Origin: JANNPJ01 sp035474375
Lineage (GTDB): Bacteria > Actinomycetota > Actinomycetes > Actinomycetales > Kineosporiaceae
Direction: 5' to 3'
NCBI GenBank assembly: GCA_035474375.1
Contig: DATINJ010000269.1
Coordinates: 1-64,000 of the forward strand
DNA length: 64,000 nucleotides
In this document: positions 9,601 through 16,917 of the stretch, piece by piece
Layout of the letters: each line of letters begins with the position of its first letter
Position numbering within the stretch: position 1 is the stretch's first letter
Notes under the pieces: generated by a model
Told to the model about the DNA's origin: nothing
Seen by the model: only the letters and a program-made list of their open reading frames with translations
Databases searched by the model: none
Program-made: the position numbers and the translations under genes

Positions 9601-9808
9601 GGCGTGGCGGTTCGCCAGTCGGCTGCGTAACGCGGTGATGCTCTGGAAGGGTCGGCCCTCGGATCTGCCGCCGACGAACTACCGCGATCTGGACGGCGTC
9701 GCCCGGCTGGCCGGATATCCACCGGCCTCCTCCGGGCGAATGGACGACGACTATCAGCGGGTGACTCGCCGGGCTCGGGCGGTCGTGGAGCGACTGTTCT
9801 ACGGCTAG
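6665..9808 (+). CDS. glnE: glutamine synthetase adenylyltransferase/deadenylase
   Basis: Bifunctional enzyme that adenylylates a tyrosine of glutamine synthetase I and removes the AMP again. The 1047-residue protein has the typical duplicated design: an N-terminal nucleotidyltransferase with GMGKCGGRELNYVSDVDVIYV, helical domains, and a second one with VGRLGGHELNYGSDADVLFV, each followed by a DLRPEGRQG-like stretch and by LGRGGLADVEWTVQL or GAGGLRDVEFSVQL. All expected acidic motifs are present. The annotated GTG at 6665 has no ribosome binding site; a GTG at 6695 has TACGTT six bases upstream and may be the true leaderless start. The target is GlnA1 at 33316-34740, which keeps the acceptor tyrosine. 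In M. tuberculosis glnE lies between glnA1 and glnA2. Confidence 0.95.
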   Translation: MTRFADYVDPVTTARQESFVARLARLGFADPSRAENLLADPAMAPLVGPVPLGLAEPQQQDAALDKERGWLAALIDTADPDLALFGLLRLFEAMPSATDQEELRAALTEDGTVRQRLFAVLGASAALGDHLARHPEHWLVLREDNLPESQTASDPESVIWDPVQVSPEALRGELLRSVGADPQADVPVATVDVPAGTDALRVAYRRRLLSLAARDLAVPDPLSVVQAIALELADLAAAALEAALALARSDLPAEVEDCRIVVLGMGKCGGRELNYVSDVDVIYVVEPMDGGDEAAALSTGARLAGGLARICSAATAEGTLWPVDANLRPEGKQGPLVRTLASHLAYYQRWAATWEFQALLKARPVAGDRALGDEYLKLIEPLVWRAAERDNFVEDVQAMRRRVEGHVRGRDADRQLKLGAGGLRDVEFSVQLLQLVHGRGDTRLRTPNTWLGLEALSTYGYVGRADAAEMDRAYRMLRALEHRIQLFRLQRTHVLPSGDDDLRRLGRSFGFRNHPAQQLIQLWRKHALEVRRLHEKLFYRPLLTAAARLSTDEARLTPEAANARLAALGYQDPIGAMRHLSALTAGVSRRAAIQRQLLPVMLGWFADGADPDAGLLDFRRLSDTLGSTHWYLKMLRDTGAAAERLAHVLSSSQLVADLLQKGPEAVALLEADDALRPLKLSAMIASVRLGAARHEGDPLAAGMAARAVRRREIVRTAVSDIVGLSDIHAVGRALSDAAVAALDGALVAAADVIKPKYGGTLPTRLSIIAVGRLGGHELNYGSDADVLFVHQPVPDADPTAAQQAALATFTEVRRLLGVTGPEPALVVDADLRPEGRQGALVRSLGSYAEYYSRWSAPWEAQALTRARPVAGELDLGQDYIDLIDPLRYPQGGLSENYVREIRRIKARVEAERLPRGADPNRHLKLGRGGLADVEWTVQLLQLRHGYEVSALRTTCTIDALEGARDAGLVSAADAEVMIEAWRFASRLRNAVMLWKGRPSDLPPTNYRDLDGVARLAGYPPASSGRMDDDYQRVTRRARAVVERLFYG

Positions 9809-9821
9809 CCGTTTCGGATAA

Positions 9822-10331
9822 CTAGTCGTGCGGCTTCTTCCGGGGCCTTCCGGATGTCGGGAGTGGCGGAATGGTGGCAACGCTGGGCGCGGATTCCGGC
9901 CAGAGCAGGAGAATCTGACAGGGCGCATGGTCCAGGACGAAACGCGTTGCCCGACCCAGGCTGCGCGGGCCCAACCGGTGTTTGTCGCCGTCCCGAGCAA
10001 GAATCAGGAGGTCCGTGTCGGCGCAGGCCGCCACCACTTCTCGCTCCGGATGGTCAGAGGTAAGGATCCGTCGAGTCGTAGCGCGCCCGATCCGCATTTC
10101 AGCCTCGTCCAGCAATTCGGTCGCCGCTGCGGCTTGCACAAGGTTTGTGGATTCGGTCGGCCGCCCACCCCATTTCCCTCGTCCAAGAAGTCCGGTGTGG
10201 CCGCCACGAACTGCCGCGTCGACGCCGGCATCCACCACGCACATGAGCGTGAGCTCGGCGTCCGGATAGTTGACCAGCGGAGCCAGACCGGCCACCCAAG
10301 TACTCGGAGCGAGCCAGACGGTGATCCTCAC
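9822..10331 (-). CDS. universal stress protein (UspA) domain protein
   Basis: A 169-residue single-domain UspA-like protein. The C-terminal ATP-type signature is recognisable in LILARDGDKHRLGPRSLGRATRFVLDHAPCQILLLWP, which corresponds to the G-2x-G-9x-G(S/T) loop of the family. The GTG start abuts the stop codon of the upstream carrier gene (TAA|GTG), so the two are translationally coupled; usp domains are often paired with or fused to transporters. A regulatory role for the carrier is inference. Confidence 0.78.
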   Translation of the reverse strand: MRITVWLAPSTWVAGLAPLVNYPDAELTLMCVVDAGVDAAVRGGHTGLLGRGKWGGRPTESTNLVQAAAATELLDEAEMRIGRATTRRILTSDHPEREVVAACADTDLLILARDGDKHRLGPRSLGRATRFVLDHAPCQILLLWPESAPSVATIPPLPTSGRPRKKPHD

Positions 10332-11579
10332 TTAGATCCTCCCCAGCAGATGCAGGCTTGCCCAGAGCGCCAAGGTACCTCCGAGGAGCGAGGCGGGAAC
10401 CGTCAGCAAACCCAGTCGGGTAAATACCAGGACGTCTGCCGGGTGGTCGTGTGAATCCAGGATGCGTCGCCAGAGCAGGGTGGCCAGAGATCCGGTGTAC
10501 GTCAGGTTCGGACCGACATTCAAACCGATCAACGCGGCCAGGGCCAGCGGTGGTGAGTGCGCCACGATCGGCGCCAGCATCAACGCTGCCGGAACGTTAT
10601 TCACGACATTAGCGAGTAGCGCGGCGAAGCCGCTGGCCAGCACGAGGGCGAGCAGGGTCTCGCCAGCTGGAAAATGGTGTTCGAGGACCGACCCAGCAGG
10701 CCCGAGCCGCAGCGGTAGCACCACGATGCTCAGAGCAGCCACGAAGGCGAGGAATTCGGGATTCGCGGCTCGCGTCATGGACCAGAGCGTCGTCGATCGT
10801 TGACCAGGGCCCACCCGCCGCAGTCGGTAGAAGGTCATTCCCAGCGCCCCCGCCAGGGCCACATAGGCTGGTGGGACGTGAATGAACTGGGAAGAAGTGA
10901 AGCCCACGATGGTTGACGCCAGGATCGCCAGCACAGGGATCGACGGGCGTCGACTGGCGCGCGCCGGCCGGCTCATCACGGGTGCATGGAGGTCATTGGA
11001 GAAGAACCAGCTCAAGGCCAGGTATTCGATGAATATGATCACCAAGCCAGGGCCGAGCATGATCATTCCGAATGTGGTGAATGAGATACCCAACTGAGCG
11101 AAAAGCAAGAGGTTGGTCAGGTTCGAAACCGGCAGCAGTACGGAGGCAGAGTTGGACAAATGATTGCAGGCGTAGGCGAAAGGGCGCGGTCGAATATTCG
11201 ACGTCACTGCGGTTGAAATCACGATCGGGGTCAGCAGGACGACGGTCGCATCGATGCTGAGGAAGGCTGTTGACAAGCTGGCGGCCACAAAAGTGAGCGT
11301 GAATAGACGCTGGCCGGACTTCATTCCATAGCGAAGCATCAGGTCCGCAGCATAGGTGAAGACGCCTTCTTCGGCCGCCGTCCAGGCCAGTACCAAAATA
11401 GCGCCGAGAAAGATTAGCGTCGGAGTCAGTTCGGTAAACTCCTCGGCTACCGTTGACCACGGCGAAAGGTGCGCGAAAACGACAATTCCGGCGGCCGGTA
11501 CGGCGGCGATCGCCTCGGGTAGATCCCAGGGTCTGATCACCGCGAATATGAGGACGGCGGCGAGCAATAGATATGCCAT
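10332..11579 (-). CDS. ArsB/SLC13-type ion carrier membrane protein
   Basis: A 415-residue polytopic membrane protein of the ion transporter superfamily (ArsB, NhaD, citrate/SLC13 carriers). It shows about eleven hydrophobic segments, with paired hairpin-like motifs FLSIDATVVLLTPIV and LANVVNNVPAALMLAPIV, and a long TPTLIFLGAILVLAW stretch typical of these families. It might export arsenite, exchange sodium for protons or take up dicarboxylates; no ars genes are adjacent, so arsenic is not favoured. AGGAG lies upstream of the ATG at 11579. It is followed without a gap by a universal stress protein. Confidence 0.8.
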   Translation of the reverse strand: MAYLLLAAVLIFAVIRPWDLPEAIAAVPAAGIVVFAHLSPWSTVAEEFTELTPTLIFLGAILVLAWTAAEEGVFTYAADLMLRYGMKSGQRLFTLTFVAASLSTAFLSIDATVVLLTPIVISTAVTSNIRPRPFAYACNHLSNSASVLLPVSNLTNLLLFAQLGISFTTFGMIMLGPGLVIIFIEYLALSWFFSNDLHAPVMSRPARASRRPSIPVLAILASTIVGFTSSQFIHVPPAYVALAGALGMTFYRLRRVGPGQRSTTLWSMTRAANPEFLAFVAALSIVVLPLRLGPAGSVLEHHFPAGETLLALVLASGFAALLANVVNNVPAALMLAPIVAHSPPLALAALIGLNVGPNLTYTGSLATLLWRRILDSHDHPADVLVFTRLGLLTVPASLLGGTLALWASLHLLGRI

Positions 11580-11742
11580 GCAGTGCTGCGCTCCTGAATT
11601 ATCTTGTCGCCGACCTGATCGATGCTCGGGTCACACATCCGACCGCAGTCGGGCCCCGGTGCGCGTCATCGGTGCCGTGGCGGGCACCTATGGGAACCGA
11701 TCATTTCTGGATGAGCAACTCGACTGCGGATAGGCTGCAGAC

Positions 11743-12159
11743 ATGACGAGACGGATCGGGGTGGCCTCAGCGGCTGCCACGGGTTCGATCTCGGGGCTGA
11801 TCAGCGCCGTGTTGCTGCTGCTCGCCGTGGTCGCTGGAGTAGGCGGCGGCGCTGAGTCGGCGGTGCTCAGCCGGGCATCGGCGGCGCCGATCGCCACCCT
11901 GGCCGCGACGTCCACCAGCGCCCTTCCGGTCTCCGGTGACCGCCGAGCGGTCCCGGTGCTCGGGAGCCCCAGCAGCCAGCAGTACAAGGCCGGTTGGACG
12001 CCGCGTCAGGTCGAGACCGCCGACGTTCCGGCCGCTGGCTGGCAGCAGCCGCACGGCCTGATTGACGCGGCGGTGGCGGCCGGCCCGGCCGTCATCCTTC
12101 TCACTATCCGGGTCTCGCACCGGGGTCGGGCTCCGCCCGCAGGGTCGCTCCTGACGTAG
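11743..12159 (+). CDS. hypothetical protein with N-terminal membrane segment
   Basis: A 138-residue protein of unknown function. Residues 12-35 form a strongly hydrophobic segment (SGLISAVLLLLAVVAGVGGG) that could be a signal anchor, followed by an Ala/Ser/Thr-rich stretch. No known domain is recognised. The ATG at 11743 is preceded by TAGGCT with exactly six bases between, the geometry of a leaderless start, which supports it being a real gene. It lies 106 bp before secDF in the same direction. Confidence 0.5.
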   Translation: MTRRIGVASAAATGSISGLISAVLLLLAVVAGVGGGAESAVLSRASAAPIATLAATSTSALPVSGDRRAVPVLGSPSSQQYKAGWTPRQVETADVPAAGWQQPHGLIDAAVAAGPAVILLTIRVSHRGRAPPAGSLLT

Positions 12160-12265
12160 CGCACCCTGCCGCAGTCCCGGTCCGTCGACCGGTTCGGCGA
12201 GTTCGGCCGTCCCGGTTCATCCGGTCCGGCGGGGTGCATCCATCGTGCCCCCCGGAGGACCCGTT

Positions 12266-14680
12266 ATGAAGCATGCCCGTATGTTGCGCGCCATTCTGGC
12301 GCTGATCGTTATCGCTGTCTCGCTGTTCATCGCTCTCACCCAGTCCGCCCGGCTCGGGCTCGACCTGCGTGGTGGCACCCAGATCGTGTTCGAGACGAAA
12401 AGCACCGCCACCGTCACCGCGAACGCCGAGTCCACCGACCGGGCACTGACTGTGCTGCGGAACCGGATCGATGCACTCGGCGTCACCGATCCGACCGTCA
12501 CCCGGTCCGGTGACCGGCGGATCATCATCGAACTGCCCGACGTCCAGGACCCGCGCGAAGCCGTGGAGGTGATCGGCAAGACCGCGCAATTGACCTTCCA
12601 TCCGGTGATCGCCGCCGTCGACCCGGCTACTGGCGAACCGAAACCCAAGACCGGGCAGCAGGTACTTCCGGACGAGGACGGCCGGCCACTGCTGCTCGGA
12701 CCGGTGGCCCTGACCGGTGAAGGGGTCGGCGACGCCCAGGCCGGTACCGACCCGCAACGAGGTGCTGATTGGTTCGTCAACATCGACTTCCGCGGTGACG
12801 GTGGAAAGGACTGGCAGGAGCTGACCGCGAAGGCGGCTTGTGCCCCAGCCGGTGACCCGGCCCGCCGGGTGGCGATCGTGCTGGACCAGGAAGTGATCTC
12901 CTCACCGCAGTTGGACCCGTCATTCAGCTGCGACGTCGGGATGAGCGGTGGCCGAACCGAGATCACCGGTCAGTTCAGCGTCAAGGAGGCCCAGGACCTG
13001 GCCATCCTGATCAAGGGCGGCGCACTGCCGGTCCCGGTCGAGATGATCGAACTGCGGACGGTCGGCCCGACGTTGGGCGCGGAGGCGATCGAGGCCTCGA
13101 TCAAGGCGGCGCTGATCGGCCTGGCGCTGACCGGCCTCTTCATCACCATCGTCTACCGGCTGGTCGGTTTCCTCGCGACCATTGCGCTGGCTTGCTACGC
13201 GCTGATCTCGTATGCCCTGCTCGTCGCCCTCGGCGCCACGCTGACGCTGCCGGGACTGGCTGGATTCGTGCTGGCGATCGGGATGGCCATCGATGCCAAC
13301 GTGCTGGTCTTCGAGCGAGCCCGGGAGGAATTCACCGAGCGCAACCAGAATCGTCAACACGGCCTGGAGACATCGTTGCGGACCGGGTTCACCAAGGCCT
13401 GGACCGCGATCCTGGACTCAAACATGACCACCCTGCTCGCGGCGGGGCTGCTGTTCTTGCTCGCCTCCGGTCCGGTTCGTGGTTTCGGGGTCACGCTCAC
13501 CGTCGGTGTCCTGGCATCGATGGTGTCCGCGCTGATCATCGCTCGGGTCTTCACCGAGTGGGCGGTCCGGCGCAGTTTCGTCCATCGCCGTCCTCGGTTC
13601 TCCGGGCTGTCCGGCAACGGCCGGCTCCGACACTGGCTGGCCGAGAGCGGACCGGACCTGATGCGTCGCAGCCGGCTTTGGCTGACGATCTCGGCGGTGA
13701 TCGTGGCGCTCTCGATGGCCGGTGTGGTGGTCCGCGGTTTGAACCTCGGGGTCGAGTTCACCGGTGGCCGGTTGCTGTCCTTCACCACCAGCCAGGCGAT
13801 ATCGGTGGAGCAGGCCAGGGCGGCGGTCAGCGAAGCGGGGTTCCCGACCGCCGTCGTTCAGACGGCATCCCTGACCGAGGGAGCCTCGGAGGAGATCAGC
13901 GTCCGCACCGAGCAGTTGACCAATGAACAGGCGGTCAGCATCGAGCGGGCGCTGGCCGAGGTCGGCGGTGACGTCACCAAGGACCGGGATGAACTGATCG
14001 GGCCGAGCCTGGGCGATGAACTGAAGAACAAGGCACTGATTGCGCTGGCCGCCGCCCTGGCGGCGCAGATGATCTACCTGGCCATCCGGTTCCGCTGGAC
14101 CTTCGGGGTGGCGGCCGCGCTGGCCATGCTGCACGACATCGCGGCGGTGGTCGGCGTGTTCGCCTGGCTGGGCAAACCGATCGACGGGATCTTCCTGGCC
14201 GCCGCGCTGACCATCATCGGGCTCAGCGTGAACGACACTGTCGTGGTCTTCGACCGGGTCCGGGAACTGCGACGAAGCCGACCGAACGACCCGTTCGGAA
14301 AGGTGGTCAACGCCGCCGTGCTGCAGACCGTGCCCCGGACGATCAATACCGGCCTGGGCTCGATGTTCATCCTCGGCGCGCTCACCGTCCTCGGCGGCGA
14401 TTCACTGACCGACTTCGCTCTCGCCCTGCTGATCGGGCTGGTGGTCGGTACCGCGTCGTCGGCCTTCACTGCGGCCCCCTTGGCCGTCCTGCTGGAACGG
14501 CACTGGCCGGCCGCGGGGACGGGATCGACCCCGTCGAAGCAGCACCCTGACGGGACGGCCCATCGATCCGGCGGGTCGACCGACCAGCGCCGAGCGAAAG
14601 CCGGGGCCCGGGCCGAGGTCGGCACCCCGGTCGGGTCCGCCGTTGACCCGTACGCGCACGTCCCAACCGGGCGAGACTAG
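12266..14680 (+). CDS. secDF: fused protein-export membrane protein SecDF
   Basis: An 804-residue RND-family membrane protein combining SecD and SecF, which uses the proton gradient to help complete Sec-dependent export. The SecD part carries RLGLDLRGGTQIVFE, a periplasmic P1-like domain and the membrane motif AIDANVLVFERARE; the SecF part starts near residue 475 with LNLGVEFTGGR and has NDTVVVFDRVRE. About twelve membrane segments are visible. The ATG at 12266 follows GGAGGA by six bases. Most actinobacteria have separate secD and secF beside yajC and ruvB, so this isolated fusion may be a second paralogue. The last 60 residues are a charged, low-complexity tail. Confidence 0.88.
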   Translation: MKHARMLRAILALIVIAVSLFIALTQSARLGLDLRGGTQIVFETKSTATVTANAESTDRALTVLRNRIDALGVTDPTVTRSGDRRIIIELPDVQDPREAVEVIGKTAQLTFHPVIAAVDPATGEPKPKTGQQVLPDEDGRPLLLGPVALTGEGVGDAQAGTDPQRGADWFVNIDFRGDGGKDWQELTAKAACAPAGDPARRVAIVLDQEVISSPQLDPSFSCDVGMSGGRTEITGQFSVKEAQDLAILIKGGALPVPVEMIELRTVGPTLGAEAIEASIKAALIGLALTGLFITIVYRLVGFLATIALACYALISYALLVALGATLTLPGLAGFVLAIGMAIDANVLVFERAREEFTERNQNRQHGLETSLRTGFTKAWTAILDSNMTTLLAAGLLFLLASGPVRGFGVTLTVGVLASMVSALIIARVFTEWAVRRSFVHRRPRFSGLSGNGRLRHWLAESGPDLMRRSRLWLTISAVIVALSMAGVVVRGLNLGVEFTGGRLLSFTTSQAISVEQARAAVSEAGFPTAVVQTASLTEGASEEISVRTEQLTNEQAVSIERALAEVGGDVTKDRDELIGPSLGDELKNKALIALAAALAAQMIYLAIRFRWTFGVAAALAMLHDIAAVVGVFAWLGKPIDGIFLAAALTIIGLSVNDTVVVFDRVRELRRSRPNDPFGKVVNAAVLQTVPRTINTGLGSMFILGALTVLGGDSLTDFALALLIGLVVGTASSAFTAAPLAVLLERHWPAAGTGSTPSKQHPDGTAHRSGGSTDQRRAKAGARAEVGTPVGSAVDPYAHVPTGRD

Positions 14681-14750
14681 GCGTGTCTCCTTACCCCCCG
14701 CCGTAGCGAGCAGGTGCCGCGCAGTAGGCGCGGGGATAAGGAGACACGCC
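14680..14750. repeat. inverted repeat after secDF, possible terminator
   Basis: GGCGTGTCTCCTTACCCC at 14680-14697 pairs with GGGGATAAGGAGACACGCC at 14732-14750 with one bulged base. The interior of about 34 nt is GC-rich. It begins at the last base of the secDF stop codon, so it may end transcription, although no T-run follows. In size and layout it resembles the other long-armed palindromes of the window. Confidence 0.65.
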
Positions 14751-15175
14751 CTAACCGCCAGCCTGCGGTGATCGGGCCTTGTTGGCGACTTCGCTCGCTG
14801 TAGCCAGCCGGTCATCATCCTGCCGTGATCATGCACGATTGCCCGCTCGGAGCAGGCCTGAGGCGGGTACGCCGGCGCTGACACGCCTCCCAAGTGCATG
14901 ATCACGGGAGTCGATTCGCTCGCGGATTTGCGCGGATTGGGCGGTTGAGCCCGATGTGACGGTCGGGGCGGTTGGTGTTGTTCACATCAGGGCGGCCGAT
15001 TAATGCGTTCTTCACCGAGCGGCAACAGAGGAGGAGGTTTCGCCGGTAAAGGTCGGGATGGAACTGCGAAGCCGGCTGTCTGCGGTCGCTCCAGCTCCTC
15101 CCACGTATGCGCCACTTCCGACGTCGCCGGTGGCGAAGCGCGGTGCTGCTGCCGAAGATGATGAGGAGTTCGTGA
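14751..15175. other. gene-free region upstream of glnII
   Basis: No gene is apparent. It contains the inverted repeat at 14823-14907 and a weaker pair, GATGTGA/TCACATC, near 14953-14990. GAGGAG at 15163-15168 serves as the glnII ribosome binding site. No four-part GlnR box like the one before glnA1 could be found by eye. Confidence 0.5.
14823..14907. repeat. 85-bp inverted repeat, 14-bp perfect arms
   Basis: CCGTGATCATGCAC at 14823-14836 is mirrored exactly at 14894-14907. The 57-nt interior contains CCCGC/GCGGG that could form an inner stem. GATCATGCAC-type palindromes are, as far as I recall, frequent between genes in several actinobacterial genomes, so this may belong to a dispersed REP-like family. 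Confidence 0.7.
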
Positions 15176-16195
15176 ATGCCATACCAGGCCGAGTACATCT
15201 GGATTGACGGAACCAAGCCGGACCCGATCATGCGAAACAAGACGCGGATCGTGGCCGACGGCAAGGAGCCTGACATCTGGGGCTTTGACGGCTCCAGCAC
15301 CAACCAGGCCCCCGGATCGAATTCGGACTGTGTGTTGCGCCCGGTCTTCACCTGTCCGGACCCGCTGCGTGAGCCCGGCGACATCCTGGTCCTGTGCGAG
15401 GTCGAGTTGACCGACTTCACCCCGCACCCGACCAACACCCGCTCGGCGTGTGTCGCGGCCGCGGAGAAGTACGCGGATCAGTCGCCGAACTTCGGCATCG
15501 AGCAGGAGTACACGTTCTTGCAGAACGGCCGTCCGCTGGGGTGGCCGGAGAACGGCTTCCCGGCGCCGCAGGGCCCGTACTACTGCGGTGTCGGTGGCGA
15601 GAAGATGGTCGGCCGCGAGATCGTCGAGGCGCACACCACGGCGTGCCTGAAGGCGGGGCTGGCCATCGAGGGCACCAACGCCGAGGTGATGATGGGCCAG
15701 TGGGAGTTCCAGATCGGGGTGCTGCCCGCGCCGATGATCGGTGACCAGATCTGGGTGGCGCGTTGGCTGCTGCACCGGATCGCCGAGGACTTCGGCGTGG
15801 TCGTGTCCTTCGAGGCCAAGCCGATGAAGGGCGACTGGAACGGCGCCGGTGCGCACACCAACTTCTCCACCAACGCCACGATGGAGGGCTACGACGCCAT
15901 CATTACCGCGTGTGAGGCGTTGGGCCGCAACGCTCCTGCGCACGTTGCCGCGTACGGTTCCGGTATCGAGGACCGCCTGACTGGCGCCCACGAGACGGCC
16001 AGCTACACGTCGTTCAGCTGGGGCGCCTCCGACCGGGGGGCCTCGATCCGGATTCCGTGGGCCGTCGAGAAGGCGAAGAAGGGCTGGCTCGAGGACCGTC
16101 GTCCGAACGCCAACGTCGACCCGTACGTCGTGTCGATGATGATGATCAACACCTGCTGCAGCGCGCTGGCCGGCGAAGAGAGCCCGACCAGCTAG
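15176..16195 (+). CDS. glnII: type II glutamine synthetase
   Basis: A 339-residue eukaryote-like glutamine synthetase, found in Streptomyces, Frankia and rhizobia besides the type I enzyme. Family signatures are YIWIDGT, DIWGFDGSSTNQA, FGIEQEYTFL, GTNAEVMMGQWEFQIG, KGDWNGAGAHTNFST and the C-terminal GASDRGASIRIPW. It converts glutamate, ammonia and ATP to glutamine in the cytoplasm and is not a GlnE target. The ATG at 15176 lies seven bases after GAGGAG. It stands alone, followed by a strong terminator. GlnII is usually induced under nitrogen limitation, but no GlnR site was seen upstream. Confidence 0.95.
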   Translation: MPYQAEYIWIDGTKPDPIMRNKTRIVADGKEPDIWGFDGSSTNQAPGSNSDCVLRPVFTCPDPLREPGDILVLCEVELTDFTPHPTNTRSACVAAAEKYADQSPNFGIEQEYTFLQNGRPLGWPENGFPAPQGPYYCGVGGEKMVGREIVEAHTTACLKAGLAIEGTNAEVMMGQWEFQIGVLPAPMIGDQIWVARWLLHRIAEDFGVVVSFEAKPMKGDWNGAGAHTNFSTNATMEGYDAIITACEALGRNAPAHVAAYGSGIEDRLTGAHETASYTSFSWGASDRGASIRIPWAVEKAKKGWLEDRRPNANVDPYVVSMMMINTCCSALAGEESPTS

Positions 16196-16233
16196 GGACA
16201 GCACCGCTCCGCCACGGGTCTCGACCCGGGGAT

Positions 16234-16278
16234 GACGAAGGGCTTGCAGCCGATTCCAGCGGCTGCAAGCCCTTCGTC
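16234..16278 (+). terminator. terminator after glnII
   Basis: GACGAAGGGCTTGCAGCC at 16234-16251 pairs perfectly with its reverse complement at 16261-16278 around a 9-nt loop. The 18-bp stem lacks a T-tract, as is common in actinobacteria, and also faces the converging gene at 16328. Confidence 0.85.
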
Positions 16279-16327
16279 GCGTTCGGATGCCATCCGGTCG
16301 GCCGCAGCAGACAGCGGATGGGCTGGT

Positions 16328-16759
16328 TCAGAAGGACGCCGCCACCAGCGGGTTGGGCTCATCGATGACGTCGTGCAGGACCTGCAGAACGATACCGGCC
16401 AGGTCAGCGTCCATGCTGGCGCCGCCGAGGTCATCGGTGGCGATGAAGGGGCCGTTCATGCCCTTGGCTCGCCACGCTCGCTCGATCGCTGAGTGGGTAC
16501 CACCGACGGCCTTGGGGGAGCCGACGATGGCCACCAAGTCGTCATAGTCGGCGGCAGCCGGAGCGGCCTGGGCCACCTGACGGATGTACTCGGTCCGCTT
16601 GGTGCCGTAACCGCGAAGCAGGGCAATGACCTTCTGCCGGAGGGTGTCCGGGTCGATGGTGATCGGAGCCTGGGTTGCGCTCAGCCGGTCCAGGATAGAC
16701 CGGACGTGGGCGACGTCGGAGGGATCATCGGGGTCGAAAGTGATGGTGATTGTGCTCAT
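16328..16759 (-). CDS. hypothetical protein
   Basis: A 143-residue soluble protein of unknown function. It starts MSTITITFDPDDPSDVAHVRSIL and contains a basic centre (LLRGYGTKRTEYIRQVAQAAP) and a C-terminal stretch with IERAWRAKGMNGPFIATDDLG. No catalytic motif or domain is recognised. A GTG at 16774 would add five residues. It is divergent from the MFS exporter gene, with a shared 158-bp spacer that contains a perfect AT-rich palindrome, so it may be controlled together with it. Confidence 0.6.
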   Translation of the reverse strand: MSTITITFDPDDPSDVAHVRSILDRLSATQAPITIDPDTLRQKVIALLRGYGTKRTEYIRQVAQAAPAAADYDDLVAIVGSPKAVGGTHSAIERAWRAKGMNGPFIATDDLGGASMDADLAGIVLQVLHDVIDEPNPLVAASF

Positions 16760-16778
16760 GTGCCGATGATGCACCCGG

Positions 16779-16790
16779 ATCTATATAGAT
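16779..16790. promoter_or_regulatory. AT-rich palindrome in divergent promoter
   Basis: ATCTATATAGAT is a perfect 12-bp palindrome in otherwise GC-rich DNA between two divergent genes. Twelve bases further, TCTACGTAGA (16802-16811) is a second perfect palindrome. Either could be an operator, and the first could also provide -10 elements in both directions. No regulator gene is adjacent. Confidence 0.4.
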
Positions 16791-16917
16791 GGCAAGTGGA
16801 CTCTACGTAGACTCTGGGGCGCGCTCGATCGGGACGCCTTCTAGCGCGCCGTCGGAAACTGTCGGTGCCCTCGAGTATGAAGGGAAGGTGCCAGCAAATC
16901 GATCCCGGGGAGAGGTA

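Noticed and set aside
6245..10000. Minus-strand frames of 545 and 689 codons opposite glnE
   Set aside because: They mirror the codon pattern of glnE, have no ribosome binding site and no recognisable domain.
15000..15175. GlnR box before glnII
   Set aside because: Only isolated fragments such as GTTTC and TTCAC were found, without the 11-bp phasing seen before glnA1.
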